A DNA stretch of 64,000 bases, taken from the NCBI RefSeq assembly GCF_047495875.1, contig NC_092467.1, positions 27,311,066-27,375,065 of the forward strand. Direction: 5' to 3'. The notes beneath the pieces are model-generated. The model made no database searches and was not told the DNA's origin. It saw only the letters and a program-made list of their open reading frames with translations. A program made the position numbers and the translations under genes. Positions 11,874 through 26,620 of the stretch are shown here, one piece after another. The DNA is from Pithys albifrons albifrons (taxonomy: Eukaryota > Chordata > Aves > Passeriformes > Thamnophilidae). Within the stretch, counting starts at the first letter, position 1. Every line of letters begins with the position of its first letter.

Positions 11874-14800
11874 CTCCAATATAATCTGAACAGGTGGATG
11901 TTCCAGGCACATGTTCCAAACATGAAATGTTCCCTCCAAACATGACACGTTCCCTCAAATATTTAGCAAGATATTTTCCCAGCCTCAGCCTCCTGTCCAG
12001 ACAAGCTCTGAGAATTAATCTGAGCCCTCTTCAAACTACCAGATACTACTTTTTGCACTACTGTGGATCAGCCTTTTCCTGGGCTGCAGTAGGTGGCAAA
12101 TGTCAAGTATATTCACTATATAATATTATTCACTGTATTCAAATTCTATATACAACTGTCTTGAAAGTATTAGTTTTATTCTCAATGTCTCAGTTTTCTG
12201 ATAGCATACATGTATATTTTAATTCTGTGAAATAAAGAAATCTCTTTACTGATCTCCACCTTTAAATCCCTAAAACTGGCTATCCTTCCAGAACAGCATT
12301 ATTGCTAAATGCAAGTTACAATCTTCTGAACTTGATGCCAAAGTTGCTGGTTGCTGCTATATGGCCTGCACTGTGCAAAGGTTCAGCCCACATAATTATT
12401 ATTATTCATTGCTTGTAGTGCCTAGGAGACCTAATTGTGATAATCCCCTCTGAACTTAAAACTGCATGACCCTTTGAATTTTTTAACAGAAGGTTAAAAG
12501 AAGAAACAAATTCCTATAGAAGAAGAAGGGAAAACACATTCTTAAGAAAGTGAGGCAAGAGAAACGAGTATTTTTTAAAAAAGGGGGAAAAAACCAACCC
12601 ACAGGAAAAAAATCATTTTAGCAGCACACAAGTGTGAGGTCGAAATGGGGTATGAAAGAATTAGTGTGAGCTGGCTGTGACATTAGAGATTGAAAGGAAG
12701 ATGTGATTAGGGTTAAAGGAGATCAAACAACAAAGACTTACTGCCAAAACAATTTTATGAATTTATTTGAAAATGCCTTAAAGACTTTTACTAACAAAAT
12801 AAAACCAATGATAATACTTTGCTTATTTGCTTGTTTTACACACCATGCACTGACACAGGAAAGACACATTCTCAAGTCCTGGCTTGTGATTCCCTTCAGT
12901 AGGAATGGTCATTAGAGAAAATATACTTATTAGTAACCTAAATGCCAAAACACTGCTCTGGGGAAACTTCCTGACTGACCTCTCTGCACGTTATGAAAAA
13001 CAACAGGCAACTGCTACTCAGTCAGCTCTTCCCAGGTAACTATCAACAGGCAAGTACTCTTTTGTTAAAACATTCAGATGCAATATGAAGGGTAAATACA
13101 GTTTCTAATATTTTTATTCCCAAGGTCCCAATTCTGGCTGATTTTACATCCTGAAATGTAAATAAATTGCCAAATATCTGGTATCTTGTTCCTATTAAAA
13201 ATTAACATTGTAGGACCCTTTAAACATAGTGGGACAACCTTGGAGGCCAACACTCATGTAAGATCCTGCATCTGGCAGGAAGAATGAGACCTTAGTTTCA
13301 CTATAGAAAATGTTACTTTGAATTACCACCTTCCAGAAGATTTCAAAGTGCTTCACAAAGCATAATAGAAACATTCCGTGAAGTCCAGGGGGTTATTTTG
13401 GACTCTGCTGCAGCACAGAGCGGTAACAGAGCTAAAGTTGGACAGATAAACCAAAGAATCTGAATTCAGATACCTCTGGAAATTAGCAATGAAAGACTGA
13501 TATGCAAAACATCAAATTAGAAAAGCACTAAAATTAGAACTATTAAGATCAGTTCTATGATCTCTGGAGGTAAAAAAAAACCACAAGGAACCACCAGTTG
13601 AAATAGTTGGTCTACGAAGTCCTCAGCAGAGGATTGCACCAGGGTAACAGTTTGTGTCTGGGTTAACCTCAGGAAAGATCATCAGGAGTCAAGGGAACAA
13701 GTCACTTCATATGAATTCCATACTTAGCAGACTTAATGGATGGTTCTAATAAATAAACTCAGAGATTAAATCAGCAACGTGAAGGAAAACCTACCTTGAC
13801 ACTTACTGATCATGAAGTTAAGTACATGACTGAGAGTTTGATCCAAGCCATTTAAAAGTACTTTGAAAACACAATTTAAACTACTAAATACACATTCTGT
13901 CCATCCTGACATCCCTCAGACTTACCAGAAGCTCCTGTCACTAGTGGAGAATGGTAAAACAGGAACTAAGGCTGGGAAGGAAGAAATAATGTACATGGCA
14001 GTTGCACAGGTGTGGTCCCACCTTGTCCTACTCACTGGTGCACACACTCAGACTGCTGCATAAATCAGTGTAATTTTGCAGCTCCTGTCTTACAATCTGT
14101 TACACTTCCTCTGTCAGAAATTGCTCTTCAGCAATTCACTTTCCTGTATCTTGTATTGGCTCTGTCATTTCCTTTCTAAGGAACTAGTTGTCTTAAGTTA
14201 TAGCAGAGTGACTGTTGTGGATATAGTCATGCTCCTGCTCATGAGGACATCAAAGATTATTTCTAGAGTCTAAATTATCACTGAAAGGGAAAGAGAGACT
14301 CATTGTGAATCCTGCAGTGGAAAAGAGATTTGTTACATTTCCATGGCTCTCATGTCTGAACAAAAGAAAATTTTAGGCAACTTCAATAAATAGAGTCAAA
14401 CACCCTCATCTTCATTTAAAAAGTAACAGGTTTGCAACAGCTCAAGAACAATAAATACATACACTGGTCTTTCAGCACTTCCCCACTTGCAATTCTCAAG
14501 AGTTTCAAAAGTAATCACTCATATCTAATAAGGAGAAGGATGGAAATTAAATGTCCAATCCTCACTGCATTCAATCACAGTAAAGAGCACCATTTGTATT
14601 CACACTGGGGAAAGGGAAAAAGCCCAACCAAAACAAACCAACCTTCCTCCCCTTAAGTTTCTTTCCCCTCTCCCAATGAGAGACTAAATCCTATCACCTC
14701 CCCCAAACCTCAGGTTATGATTCCAGGAAACATGCTCCTTAACACATTTCACTGACTACCAGTGTCTTCTTCTACTTCTACCCAAACATGTTTCAGAAAA

Positions 14801-17800
14801 AAACCTGATCCAGTTTCAGTCTTAGAAAATGTATAAACCACATGTGCTTCAGAGCAAGCCTTATTTTAAAGTGATAAACCTAACAATTTTGGCCTAAGAA
14901 ACAGAACATCACAAAATCATTGTTTTGTCATGTGTTTTTACCTTCTCAAGACAATAAAATACACTTTCGTGAAAGAGCATATTTTGGTGCTACTAGAGAC
15001 AACATAAAATCTATTCCATTTTTTGTAAATGGTCAATAATTGGAAAATCTTTGCAAATTTAGATGATATATGAAAAATTAGCTCAGTCGAGGAATTTAGT
15101 GAAGCGAAGTACCACAGTCATGCAGAGAGTTGGGCAGTACTTTCACATAACAAAGTCCTCAATACCTGGAACTTCAATGTTCTAATTCTCTCTTCCCACC
15201 ACTTTCACACTTAAGGGTCACAGCAAACCTGCTGCTCAGTGAAGAGAGATGGGAACACTCCTCTGCAGCCCTTTCAGTCCTCGGGCCATCTGAACAGGAA
15301 GATGAGCCGCAGATATAAAAGGTCATAGGCATTACATTAACTACCCACAGCAAAAATTATGTGCAAAGTCCATTTCCTCTGCCTTGCTGGTATCACCACA
15401 CACAGAAAAGACTCTGGGTCATCCACAAACCCAGCAATAACTCAGCCTGGTTCACCTGGGTTGTTGGTACCAGGTGGTTGGCAGGATCTTACATGTGACA
15501 ACTCTGTAGGATCTCTAAAGTAAACTGTGATATCTGTCACTGGAAGTATGAATTTAATGAATTATTTGATGTGGTTGACTTTGAATAGGTAATCTATTTA
15601 TGTTATTCTGAATTCAAGTTAAAATAAACTATAAAAACAGGTTTATTGAGCTGTCAGTCAACTTTCTACTAACAAAAACATTTCTTGGTACTTCCTCCAT
15701 TTCATTTTCATGTCTAGCAAATCAACACTTCTTTGGGGGGTTACAATAATCAGAAATAATCTGAAATCCATTTCTGCTTTAACCAAGTAATGGCTGTTAG
15801 TTTCACAATGGAAAAGAAAATTACACAGACAAATCTTCACAGTGTGTTTTAAGAACATCAACTTACACACATCAATCACAAATATAGTTACCGATATTGC
15901 TACATTTAAGATATATGCATGTAAGGTGCCTAATTACATTATTAACAAGCAGCTCTCCTATATACATATCCATTTTTAAAAAGAGAATTCCATCTATTTA
16001 ACAATTCACTAACAAAGCTATTTCTTAGCTCATCCCTGCCATAACCTGCTCTATTCAGAAACATATGGGAAAAGACATTAAATAACCAGTGAAAACCATG
16101 GACTTCTGGTATTAGTGCTACACATTGCATACCCCTATTCATTATTCCACCTCCCTTGTTTAATCTATCATTAAGACTCAGTGACCCTACACTAAATTTA
16201 AAGCAGATCCTTCCTTCCTCCCATGCCTAAATTCACATACTTTTCTAGCTGGGGATGCCCTCAAGTATTAGCCACTCTACAGGGTTTCTCTAATCTCACC
16301 TCTGAACTATGTTGTGCTATAGAAGCAAGAAATTGCTGGTTAACATCTTTAACTATGGAATCTTCCACCCAAAATAACACCCCTCCTTCACTTAATAAGA
16401 TAGAGAAAAATCTTTCATGTTGAACATATTTCATATATTCAAAAATTACATATTATATTATTTTAAAGCACTGCTTCCCTGTACTTGTGTCCCAAACACA
16501 ATTTCTTTGGAAACAATTTCAAAGCTTTCAGAAGTTTACTGTTATATCTTAGAAGATCTAGATCTTTATTTACACTCAAAGTCAATATGAAACAAATTTT
16601 CTAATAAATAGATTTCAAATTGCTCTAATAAACAAATTTTTAACAACTCAAGAAAACAAGAAGATGACCCCAAAAAAATCACATTTGACTTGCTTTTGTT
16701 TTTTACTGTAGGAACTAAGAATATATAAAAATACTAAGACATCTACCTCTTTCACTTCTTTTTACTGACACAGTTTGCAGCTTAACAGTAATGGCAGTGT
16801 AGGTGAAAATAAATTAAAGAGTTTCCTGAAGGAGAGCCAAGAATCATGATTCTTACCATCTGTACATATTTGTCAACTATATCCCTGTCCTCCTCTTCCA
16901 CAATAAGGTGAAAACTGATCTGCACCGGTATTTTAAAAAGTTAAAGACACAGCAAACTGAGTGAAGCAGAGATAAAATTCTACTGAGTTAACAAAATGAA
17001 TCAGGCAAAGGTGCATCTGAATATAGATTTTTATCTCTACCCAAAGAAGCCATATAAATTTGTGTTGGTTTCAGGGATAACACTATTTTTAGAATATTTA
17101 AATATGCTTAAAAGTATTTTTTCAAAAACTAGAATAAAGTTGAAAAGAGCAACTGCAACCTGAAGGAAAATCTCAGTCTGCATTGTGTCTGGCTCTTATT
17201 TCTTTAAGTCTTTCCCTAAACAAGTCAGTACTTGACCAAGTGGACATGAGTCATAGGTACTTGCAGAATATAAAAAGATGATGAGGAAAGCAAATCAGTA
17301 AAGTTCAAGTTGTCAAGTTATCAGATAACAGAAAAATATTAGAAACGGTTAAAATAAACACACTAAGCCAAGAGCAACCCTGGAAAACCTGAAGTCCAAG
17401 TTCCACACAGGTGCAAACACAGGAGGGTGAAGGGAAAGTGTTACTGGGGAATGAAAATAAACAGTAACTGTGAACGCTGCAGATCTGGTATGTAGAATTT
17501 GGAGACAAAAATTACCTGGAAGCCTCTCCAATGAGGAAGTTTTCTTTACCAACAGCAACTCCTCTCTGAAGAGAAGTGCTGCTGAGGCCCCAGTTGTGTA
17601 ACCTGTGGCTGGAGCCCTCCTGAGCTAACCTGGCTGGCAGAACTACACTGCTTAAATTAAAAATGTAAGTAGTCTAGAGTATCAAAATCACATTGAGAAC
17701 AGCAAAACTTCAAAAGAAAACTACATTATCTTGTTCCAGTAAGAGCAGTGCACAACTGAGTCTCTCAGTGCAACGCAAGTTTATTTGCTGTACCAAAAAC

Positions 17801-20499
17801 AGTGGCCAACATTTGGATTGTCTGTCTTGAGTAATCCAGAAACACACACTGCTGAAACCACAAAGCTGTTCCATGATGGAGGAACAGACAATTAACTGCA
17901 ATTTCATTATTAGTGTCTGACCAAAACACTACAGGGAGTTACCTCTTCTGCAGGTTCCAGCTTATCATTCACACACTGCAGAACCACAACAGAAAACTTA
18001 ATGATCCCCTCCGGAAAATGAGTTAATATGAAGCTATTCTGATCATTTTCACTATTTCATTGTGCAAACCTGTTCTCTCACAGAAACAGAAAGGTTTGAA
18101 TAAGGGTTAACTTAACTGAACATATATATTATTGTCTTTGTGCTTTACAGTCTTAGCTTGACATGCAAGTCTATAAGGTTAAATATGCATTAAACACTAT
18201 TCCATTTAACAAAACAATTACATTACAGATTATTGAATCTCAGCTACTCATTTCCCCCAAAACACCTCCAATACTGCACAGAATTAACACAGTCCCCATC
18301 AGAATCCCTTTATCTAAAATAAACCCAATAAAACTAGAAACTATGTATTACAAACCAGTACTCTCAGATAACAAATATTAAGATCAGGAAAGATCTATTC
18401 AGCTCAAATTAACACATTTCTATAAATCAAAGCAAAATTCATCCTCACTTTCATTCCTCTTACAGAACTATCACCTTAATAGCCAATAAAAAGAAAGACC
18501 TAATGAGGTATTTCAGTATCTCCCAAAGGAATATTTTCAGCCCTTTTTTTTTTTTAAGTGCTTGAAAGAAGAGTAATGAATTGCTCACACAGCCTCTTTT
18601 ATTATCCTGTTATAACAACAAGACAGTTACATCAAGTCTTTATTTTTCACATACTTCAAGATATTTTTTGTCACTGCAACAATGGCAAAGGAAACCTCTG
18701 ACCTGAAAGGACAGTTATTTGACAACAACAGAGAAGTGTTGCTTTGAGCAGCAAACTTCTTTGTTTCTACCAGTGGCTATTGGGGTGAGATGACAAAGAT
18801 TCATTGGGGAGCTAAGGGATATTCCAGAGCTCTGCACTCCAATATCCAGAAAACAATCTAATATCCCTTGGAAATAAGTTTCCACGAGAGACAAGGATAT
18901 AGACTTCTACCAAAAACCAGATCATTCACCTGTATCTTGTTGAGTATCCAGGATTGCTTCTACCTATTAGGATGAACATCCACGCCTGGAAAAACAGTTC
19001 TTGGGCAGAAAAGGAGCTACAGTGTACATACAGACAGGAATCTGACCTGACCTCAAGAAGCAAAACCAGCTCAGTAACATAAAAACTCTCCACATGACTG
19101 CAAAAATAAAGGCCCTTGAACACCCTGTTTTAAAGATAAGTATCTTCATCTTGTGTTCAGTGTGGATATTTGGAATAGTTCTGTAAAATCCTCTTCCCTT
19201 GAAATAAGAGGCCATTACTAAAGCCCAATGGATTAGAAGATCCAGAAAAGGCTTGCCTGTAGATGTCTTATGAAAACGGATTCCTGAAAAGCAGCAGGAA
19301 AAAACATTGCAGGGATGGCAGAAAGCCAACAAAAAGCAAAGGGCTGCTGACTGTGGTGTCACAGTGACAGGCACTTCAAACTGTAATCCCAGACCAGGAG
19401 AAACGTGTGTGATCTATGGAGAAAATGGACAGATCAGATTGGAAGGCAACTAGGTCACTCCTTTCCAAAATCTTCAAAACTTTTTGGAAAGTAAAGATTG
19501 AGATACCAGCTATTTGATCTAAGTTCACCTAGGGTGGCTTTGCCAGTGATGATAACCTCAGACTCTATGGTGATTTGTAAGGAAGCCATGGGAGCAGGAA
19601 GTCATTTAAAGGCATCTGCTTCACATCTTTGACCTTGCTGCAGACTCTGAAAGCACAGAATCAATCTGTGCTTGAAGAAAAATCCTCAGTTACCGAAATT
19701 CAAAAGTTCAGTTGCGTAAGTGGCAAAAAAAGATCCTGTTTCTAGACTTTGGTATACAGGTAGTGTCAGAAAAACAAGGAGTTTCTGCTCATATCACCAC
19801 CCCTTCAAAAGTGATATTCCAGGTCTGATGCTTGGAAATAGGTCACTAAAGATTAGAATCTGGAATGGAGATTTTGAGGATGTGCTAATGTTACATTACC
19901 TTAAAAATACTTCAGATGCACATCAGACATTAGCCTTGGGAAAGATGTAAATTAACCTGTAGGAAAGCTCCAGTACCATCCAAATGAGCCAGATGAACAG
20001 TGGAAATTACAACCTTATACATTTTTGTTTTCAGTATCTGTCTCTGATTTAGAAGATCTTAAGGCATTTTTACTGTGCAAGGATAGAGAAGGATAGAAAA
20101 GCACATTTCAGAATGAAAACTGTGTAGAAATACTTGCAAATTAAACGCCTCTTTTTACTTTCATCAGAGCTTTCCTTTTAAAAAGGAAATTAATAAAGCT
20201 TCACAAGAGTAAACCATGTGCAGTTTGTTCTTCCTGCACCAGCATCGGTGCCAATTAAATTCTGAACCCTAAATCTTTATTGTTTCCTATTAGCTGCTAA
20301 CCAGAAGGAGCCCTGTGATTTCCTGAGATCCCAGGCTGAGACTTGCTGTAGCAGCAGTTAGAAAAAATGTTCTTGTTGTGACTTGTCTGCTGGGTAAACT
20401 TGACATCCAAGCTACATGGTGGAAAATAAATACATAATACCAAGTTGTTAATTTTACAGAAACACTTAACTCTTGTGACCACAATTAACACTCAGAGAG

Positions 20500-20775
20500 G
20501 AAAAAAAAAGCCTTTGACAGGTCTGCCTGGCTCCTGCTCCTGCACTGCTTCCCAGGCTCCCTTTGCAAGGGGTGGCTCTGTCCCTGGAGGAGCCGGGCTG
20601 CTCCTGACCCGGGGCTGCCCTCAGAGCAGCACATGGGCAGGACAAGGGGAGCAGGGGGACAGCGAGGTAAATACGCTGCAAAATGACCTTGGCTCCCAGC
20701 GAGGATCCAAAACACAGCCCAAGAGCAAGTGGCTGCTGAGAACAGCTCGTTCCTCTCCTCCCTCTCCCTCACATC
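20500..20775. other. GC-rich patch in the large intron
   Basis: A stretch of about 275 bp is markedly richer in G+C than the intron around it. Examples are CTGCCTGGCTCCTGCTCCTG, GGAGGAGCCGGGCTGCTCC and CCGGGGCTGCCC. It carries a GAGGTAAAT donor-like site near 20665 on the + strand. Overlapping open frames exist on both strands but none matches a known protein. It could be an unannotated antisense exon, a gene-converted or eroded repeat, or a regulatory island. Confidence 0.4.
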
Positions 20776-22483
20776 TATTCTAGATGTCCTGTTAACCACA
20801 CTGTATCAAAAACAGCATGGCCAACTTTCTAGCAATCTCTAATACTGCACTTGAATTGCCAGTCAAAGAACGAGTGCAAAAGTGATTTTATTACCTTATT
20901 CCGACTGCACTACAGTAAGCTGGCCATGATTCACAAATGGGAGAGAGTAAAAGAATGCAAGAAATTGAGAAAGAACTTTCGAAGTCTGAGAAGCAATTTT
21001 TTTGTCTATGGAACCATCCAAAGCCAAAAGATTCCTTTTGGCTGAAGAAGAAAGTTCTCATGGAAAGAAATCCAGGAGGGGACACTAAAACCTTGAAGAT
21101 TATGCCACTTTGTAAAAATTTACTCATAATAAAGGTAATAACTTGCCATATGAAATGAAGAGAGACTGTGAAATGTCCTCAAATCAAAATCCTGTTTATA
21201 CACTTGGGCATGTGCCACTTCAGGCAGAAAACATTAAGTCCATTACACTGTGATGTCAGGAGCATTGACAGCTGCTGTGTGTTTAGCTAAATCAGATTAA
21301 AAGTACACCTTTATTTTAAAGCTACATAGTGGTTTTGCACAGAGTAGTTCCAAGCTGTAAACTTCTACTAAAGTGGTGTCCTATTCTGTGCTTCTCATCA
21401 CTACAACTCAAAAACATTAATAAAGGTGACAGAGAAGTTTTAAAATAGTCTGAGTCTGAAGAACAATATGGCAACCTCAAAAAATGCCAGCTAACTACTG
21501 CCCAAACCCAAATGGGTTCAAGGATATTAATGTCTATCAAACATTAATAATTAATAAATCCCCTTTAAATCAATATATTTGGGGCACTAACTCAAAATTA
21601 TTAAAGAAGCAGATAACATTCAGAATTAAAATGCAGAGCACATAATATGTAAACATCAAACACAAAATATTCTTAATTGTTATATACTTCCCATGTATTT
21701 GCACTACACACATATTTCAAACGCAAATATTAATTTGGAGAGAAATACCTACTGTATATGCACACACTGAAACAGTTTGCTCAGCTATACTGCATCAGTG
21801 GTTATTTGACAAGTTGTAGCATCACAAACTGCTCATTTACATATTCTGCTGTTCTGTCTGGTTTTTCCTTGAGAATAAATTAATAAAACAACTGTTTTAG
21901 AGAGCCATAGTAACAGCTCCTCCTCTGAACCACAAGGATACTCATAGTTATGCAAATTCAGTGTATAAAACACACACCGACAAAAGGACACCAAAAATGT
22001 AAAAATACTTCCTTTCTAGGAAGGTGTGATACTTTTTAACTGTGAAAGTTAACATCAACAATAATAATCTAGTTGATAGAAAAAATTGCCATTTGACATT
22101 CATATAATCATCAGTGAAACCTCAGTTTTTCAAATGTTAATATGCAAGCATTGCACTGACACACTTGAACAGTTTTCAAGTATAATTCAACATATTTAAG
22201 CCCTCTGTATTGCAGAAAATAAGTGTAAAAAGCACAACAATTCAAAAGTTTCTGATTTACAGTATTTTTCTGTATGGTACTATAAGGAGAAAATGGCATT
22301 TAGAAAAGTTAGGCCAGATATTAATATTTCATTTAAACAAGCAGCAATGAAGACATTCTTAAATTTTTTTCATTAAAACCTGCCAGAGTCAACAAACCAG
22401 AAGATAAAAAGCAGAAATGAGAAAGCAGTGCCAAGGAAGACATGTGTGGGGACTAACAGAAAATTAAGGAAACAGAAGAAAAT

Positions 22484-22522
22484 AAATCTTAAAAAGAAGA
22501 TTAAAAAAAAAAAAAGAAAAAG
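22484..22522 (+). repeat. A-rich/purine simple tract
   Basis: An AAAAAGAAGA stretch leads into a run of 13 A (about 22503-22515) and then GAAAAAG. No upstream retroelement body was recognised, so this is called simple sequence and not a retroposon tail. Confidence 0.6.
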
Positions 22523-25500
22523 ACACTATTTACTAAGCAAGCAAAATGACCTAGAGAGTTAAAAATACAGACGGGTGACCATCAGATTTTGTAAGTCAAA
22601 TCTGAGTGATCAGAGATCTGACCTATAAACTGACATAAGGCAAAAGACACAAAATGAGAACTGAAATTGGATTTTCAGTTCTCTTCTGAGACCAATGTCT
22701 TGAGATGACAGAGGCTTATTTCAGACTCTGCTAAAACTATCCTCTACTTCAAACAGTTTGCACTCATGTTTCAGAAAACATTTCATCTCCAAGTTTTATT
22801 GTTCCTCACTTTAAATTGATCTTAATAAAAAAAAAGAAATTGAAAGAAACACCATGCTCACATACAGTCCTCTAAGGGAAAGTTGTTCCTTTTTGGGGAT
22901 TCAAAAAGCTTGTTTTACTGCTCGTAGTGATTCTTTGCATGACTATTCTGTAGTGAGTTGAAAACACACAGGAGGTGCACTTTTCATTTCATCCTTAATT
23001 TATTTGTTCCCATTCAAGAAGAATTTTACCACTTCTGTTTACAGAACTATTAAAAAAATTACAGTGTTTCTGTTACAATGAAGGAGGTTTCCCAATGGTG
23101 CAATATTTGAAAATACTGGTTGGCACAAAGTACTGATGCAGCTCCAGTCCTTGTAAAATGGACCAGCATGAGGGTCCTGACCTTAAGCCTCCCACTTGTC
23201 TGACTGACTGTACTTCAGCCTGCAGGATGGAGCAGCCTCAGAGCACACAAGCCAAACACCACCCGGGACCAAACTAAAACAGAAAATGCACAATCCTGAA
23301 ATTTCAATTAATAAGAAACATTCAGCCCACAGGACCAGCTAGAAATGGTCACTATTAGAATGCCAGAAAGACAAACAGCATCGATGTTACATCCTTGTCA
23401 CCAGCTGGTTTTCTCTGCAGAACTCTTCTTGCACTGACCTGTTTGCTGGTGTAGCCACAGCTGTGAATTACAACAGCTTTTTGTTTGGCTTGTGGGAAGA
23501 TTCAAGGAGGAGAGTAGAAACATCTCCAAGCCAGTTCAAGTTTCACCTCAGTCTGCTACTCTCAGTTCAATCACAAAAGCAACTTCCATCTCACACAAAC
23601 CCCACAGAATGCTCTAAAGAACTTCCATATTTTTCGCTGGCCTCCTCCGACCCATCCTTGGAAAACTGACATTCACCTGCCTGACTTGGATCAGAGTGAG
23701 GGGTTTCTCTTTGTTGTTTTGTGCTACAAAAAAGTGTCCTCTTCCACTGTTCTGGTGCTGCTTTTTGTGAACGTCGGAGCCTCTCCATTTTGTTTGCCTT
23801 AGCCCTGGCCTGGGCTGCCCCATGGTCAGAGTTCTCAGCTGCAGTCTGGTCTTTTCTCTGCCAGTCCAATGTCAATGCAGAGAATAAACAAGAGCCAAGA
23901 CCTTTTAAGCAGAGTGGGTGACAGAGACTGTTAGTTATAGGTGAAACTGTCAGCACACAAAACCCTCCCCAGATTAATCCAAGCACTTCTTACATCCCCA
24001 CTTTTGAATTATTCAGGAATAAGTCCTTCTTGTCTTAAAGAGGAACTTTTTGTGGCTAAGTGCAAACAGAATTTTATGCAAGAGACAGAGGGGAGATGTT
24101 GAACTGAAATTCAGCATATAGTTACAGAGAAATTACTAATGGGACACAACAACACACAGCTCACAATTTTTCTTAAGTAAGAATTACTGCGTTAGAGTTG
24201 CTGAGTTCAGTAAAAGATGGCCTGTCAGCAGAAGTGAGTGAAATAAATCTGAGAACAATATAAAGCTTTTCTGCTTCTCCCGGAAGAAATTGCAGAGATA
24301 TTTAGGGCACTGTATTTTTTTGCCCTGATGCTGTGAATGAAATGACTGAAATTAAGTCAGTTCTTATGTTGCTGGGGTTGGAATAAGGTATGTACAGCTG
24401 TCACGTGATACCAGACAGAATTCTTGCCATTTTAAAAATGCTTATTTGTAGGAAGATCTCTCTTCCTTACATACAAATTGTAGAAAAATAGTAAAAAAAT
24501 CCTTGTTCTTTGTATTCCTCTTTCCATTTTTTATTTTATTGGTTATTTGTTTCCAATACTGTAAAGGCTTTCAGCTATTCTAGACTTCCAAATTACTGTA
24601 ACATCAAAATTTCCAAGAGAGCTACCAGGTATTAGATATACCAGGTAGAATCACCTTCCTAGGGGCAAAGAAGAGTGGTGAGAGTTAAGGGTGTTTGGTA
24701 CACCAAATCTTTGCTGTTCACTCTCCCATCCCCACTTCACAGTAATAAATACTAAAAGAATGATGTCTCAAAATTTTTCACTGTTGTATTAAATTCTCAT
24801 AATTCCAAAAGTATCATCCCCAAAGAATCAGTATTAGCACCATTCAATGCTGTATATAGCACAGTGTATGAGAGATTCTGTAGGTCCAGGAAAAAAAATC
24901 CTCAGGTTTTCTAATAATGTCTTTTTCTCCCAAAACTCAATGAATTAAAATAGATTAAATCTTTACAGCACTGTTCTGTACTTTCTATTACCCAGGAAGA
25001 CTGATGGAAAAAATACCCCCTTCTAACCAAACTTAGGACTTTTTAACCTGACACAGTAAGAAGTAATTAATGAATACAGTCCTGCTTATTCACGAAGTTC
25101 TCATTCCCAAAACATGATAAAAACAAACATCATCATAACCCATTCCCCCCCCCAAAAAAAAAGTCTGTATTCATAGTTCAACCCCCTTTCCAGTCAGCAC
25201 CCACCCAAAGCTGCTTCCCTAATCTTTTCACAGGGCCACATTACCAGTCCCTGCTCTGGATGGCATTTTCTTGGTGCTGCTGGTTGTCCTACTTTCTTGC
25301 CTTTACTCATAGTTTTTATAATTTTTTTATCTTTTTACCAGCCAAACGATATTTTACATAATAGCAGCCACAGGAATCTCAGTGTGGTTTTGTATGGGGC
25401 AGTGTTACATGTGTGGTTTGGGGGTGAGAAACCAACTGGTTTGGTACCACATGGTCTGGGAAAAAAGCACATAAAGCCAAAACCACTGAAGTCAACAGTT

Positions 25501-26339
25501 TCATCCAAGGAACAACGGCAACACTGGACATATGGGTTAGATCTTGAGGGTTTTCCCGGTTGACTGATCATTTTTCTAGGGTGGACATCAAAATGTTGTC
25601 TACTTAAATCCACTCTACTGAGCAAGAGCAGCAGAAAAATGATCAAGGCTACATGGAAAACAGAGGAAAAGTCAGAGGGCACTCTCCTCGCCTTTTGGCT
25701 CTGTACAGAAGCAAGTGCTGCAGAACTGGCAAGTAATCTTTAGTTACAAGTAGATGATCTGCTGTTTGAGATGACCAAAAATGAGCAGATTTCATATAGG
25801 AAGACTTTTGCTTATACTGTGCTCATGTCCTACTGTGAACATTGTCCTCAGGAGGTCCTTTGAGTGACCAAGATCAGCTCTTTGCTGACATGACACGCAG
25901 GTAGCCACAAACTTCACAGGATCTTGTGGCAGCTGCTCCCCTTCTGCAGGATTTGGTTTTCCTTTCCATTCCTTTTAATCCTAGTTTGCTCCTATGGCTT
26001 TGTCTAGATATGTTTAATTAGTTTTCCTCTACCATACCCAGAGAAGGTCTAACTTGAGAAACATCCATATGCTGTTTTCATTTACTTCTATGCCCCCACA
26101 ACATTAGAATGAACTCTCTATCAACTTCTTGTGCAAAGCCTACTGTGATGCTCCTCCACTTGGAGACTGGGTGATTTTATTTTTATATAAATTAAATATG
26201 GATATTTACAGTCCAAGCCTGTATGGTTCCTGCTGTCCACCACCATCCTCATGTAACTTCCAGCACTGCTGCTTTCAGAACAAGGTAAGAGTAGGTTCAC
26301 TTTGGTCTGCTAGTCTAGGCAGGGAAAAATAAAGTAGAT

Positions 26340-26620
26340 TTGAAGCTTGGTACAAACCCAAAAATTGTGATCAAACTATATAGTTAGTAAATTGTTTGTC
26401 TAAATCTTTCATGTGTGATGAAAGATTATTATCATAATTCATTAGCAAATTGCAGACTTTGTAATGCAGGCGGTCACAAATTTGGCTTTGTATCAATCAC
26501 TTTAGACCAGCTGGGTAGAAATTAACACAACGCTGGGATACATAAAATGAAGTGCTCTTTCATTTTTAATTCACTGGAAACTTTGAAGGAAAGAAGTGGA
26601 AGCCCTTTCAAAAATGTCAA
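26340..26620. promoter_or_regulatory. Candidate conserved non-coding element
   Basis: This repeat-free stretch contains AAAGATTATTATCATAATTC, TTCATTAGCAAATTGC, GCAGGCGGTCAC and TATCAATCAC, a mix of homeobox-like and PBX/MEIS-like words typical of developmental enhancers. No coding frame was seen. Judged by eye. Confidence 0.25.

Noticed and set aside
22484..22522. Poly-A tail of a processed pseudogene or retroposon
   Set aside because: No gene-like or retroelement body precedes the A run, so simple sequence is the better reading.
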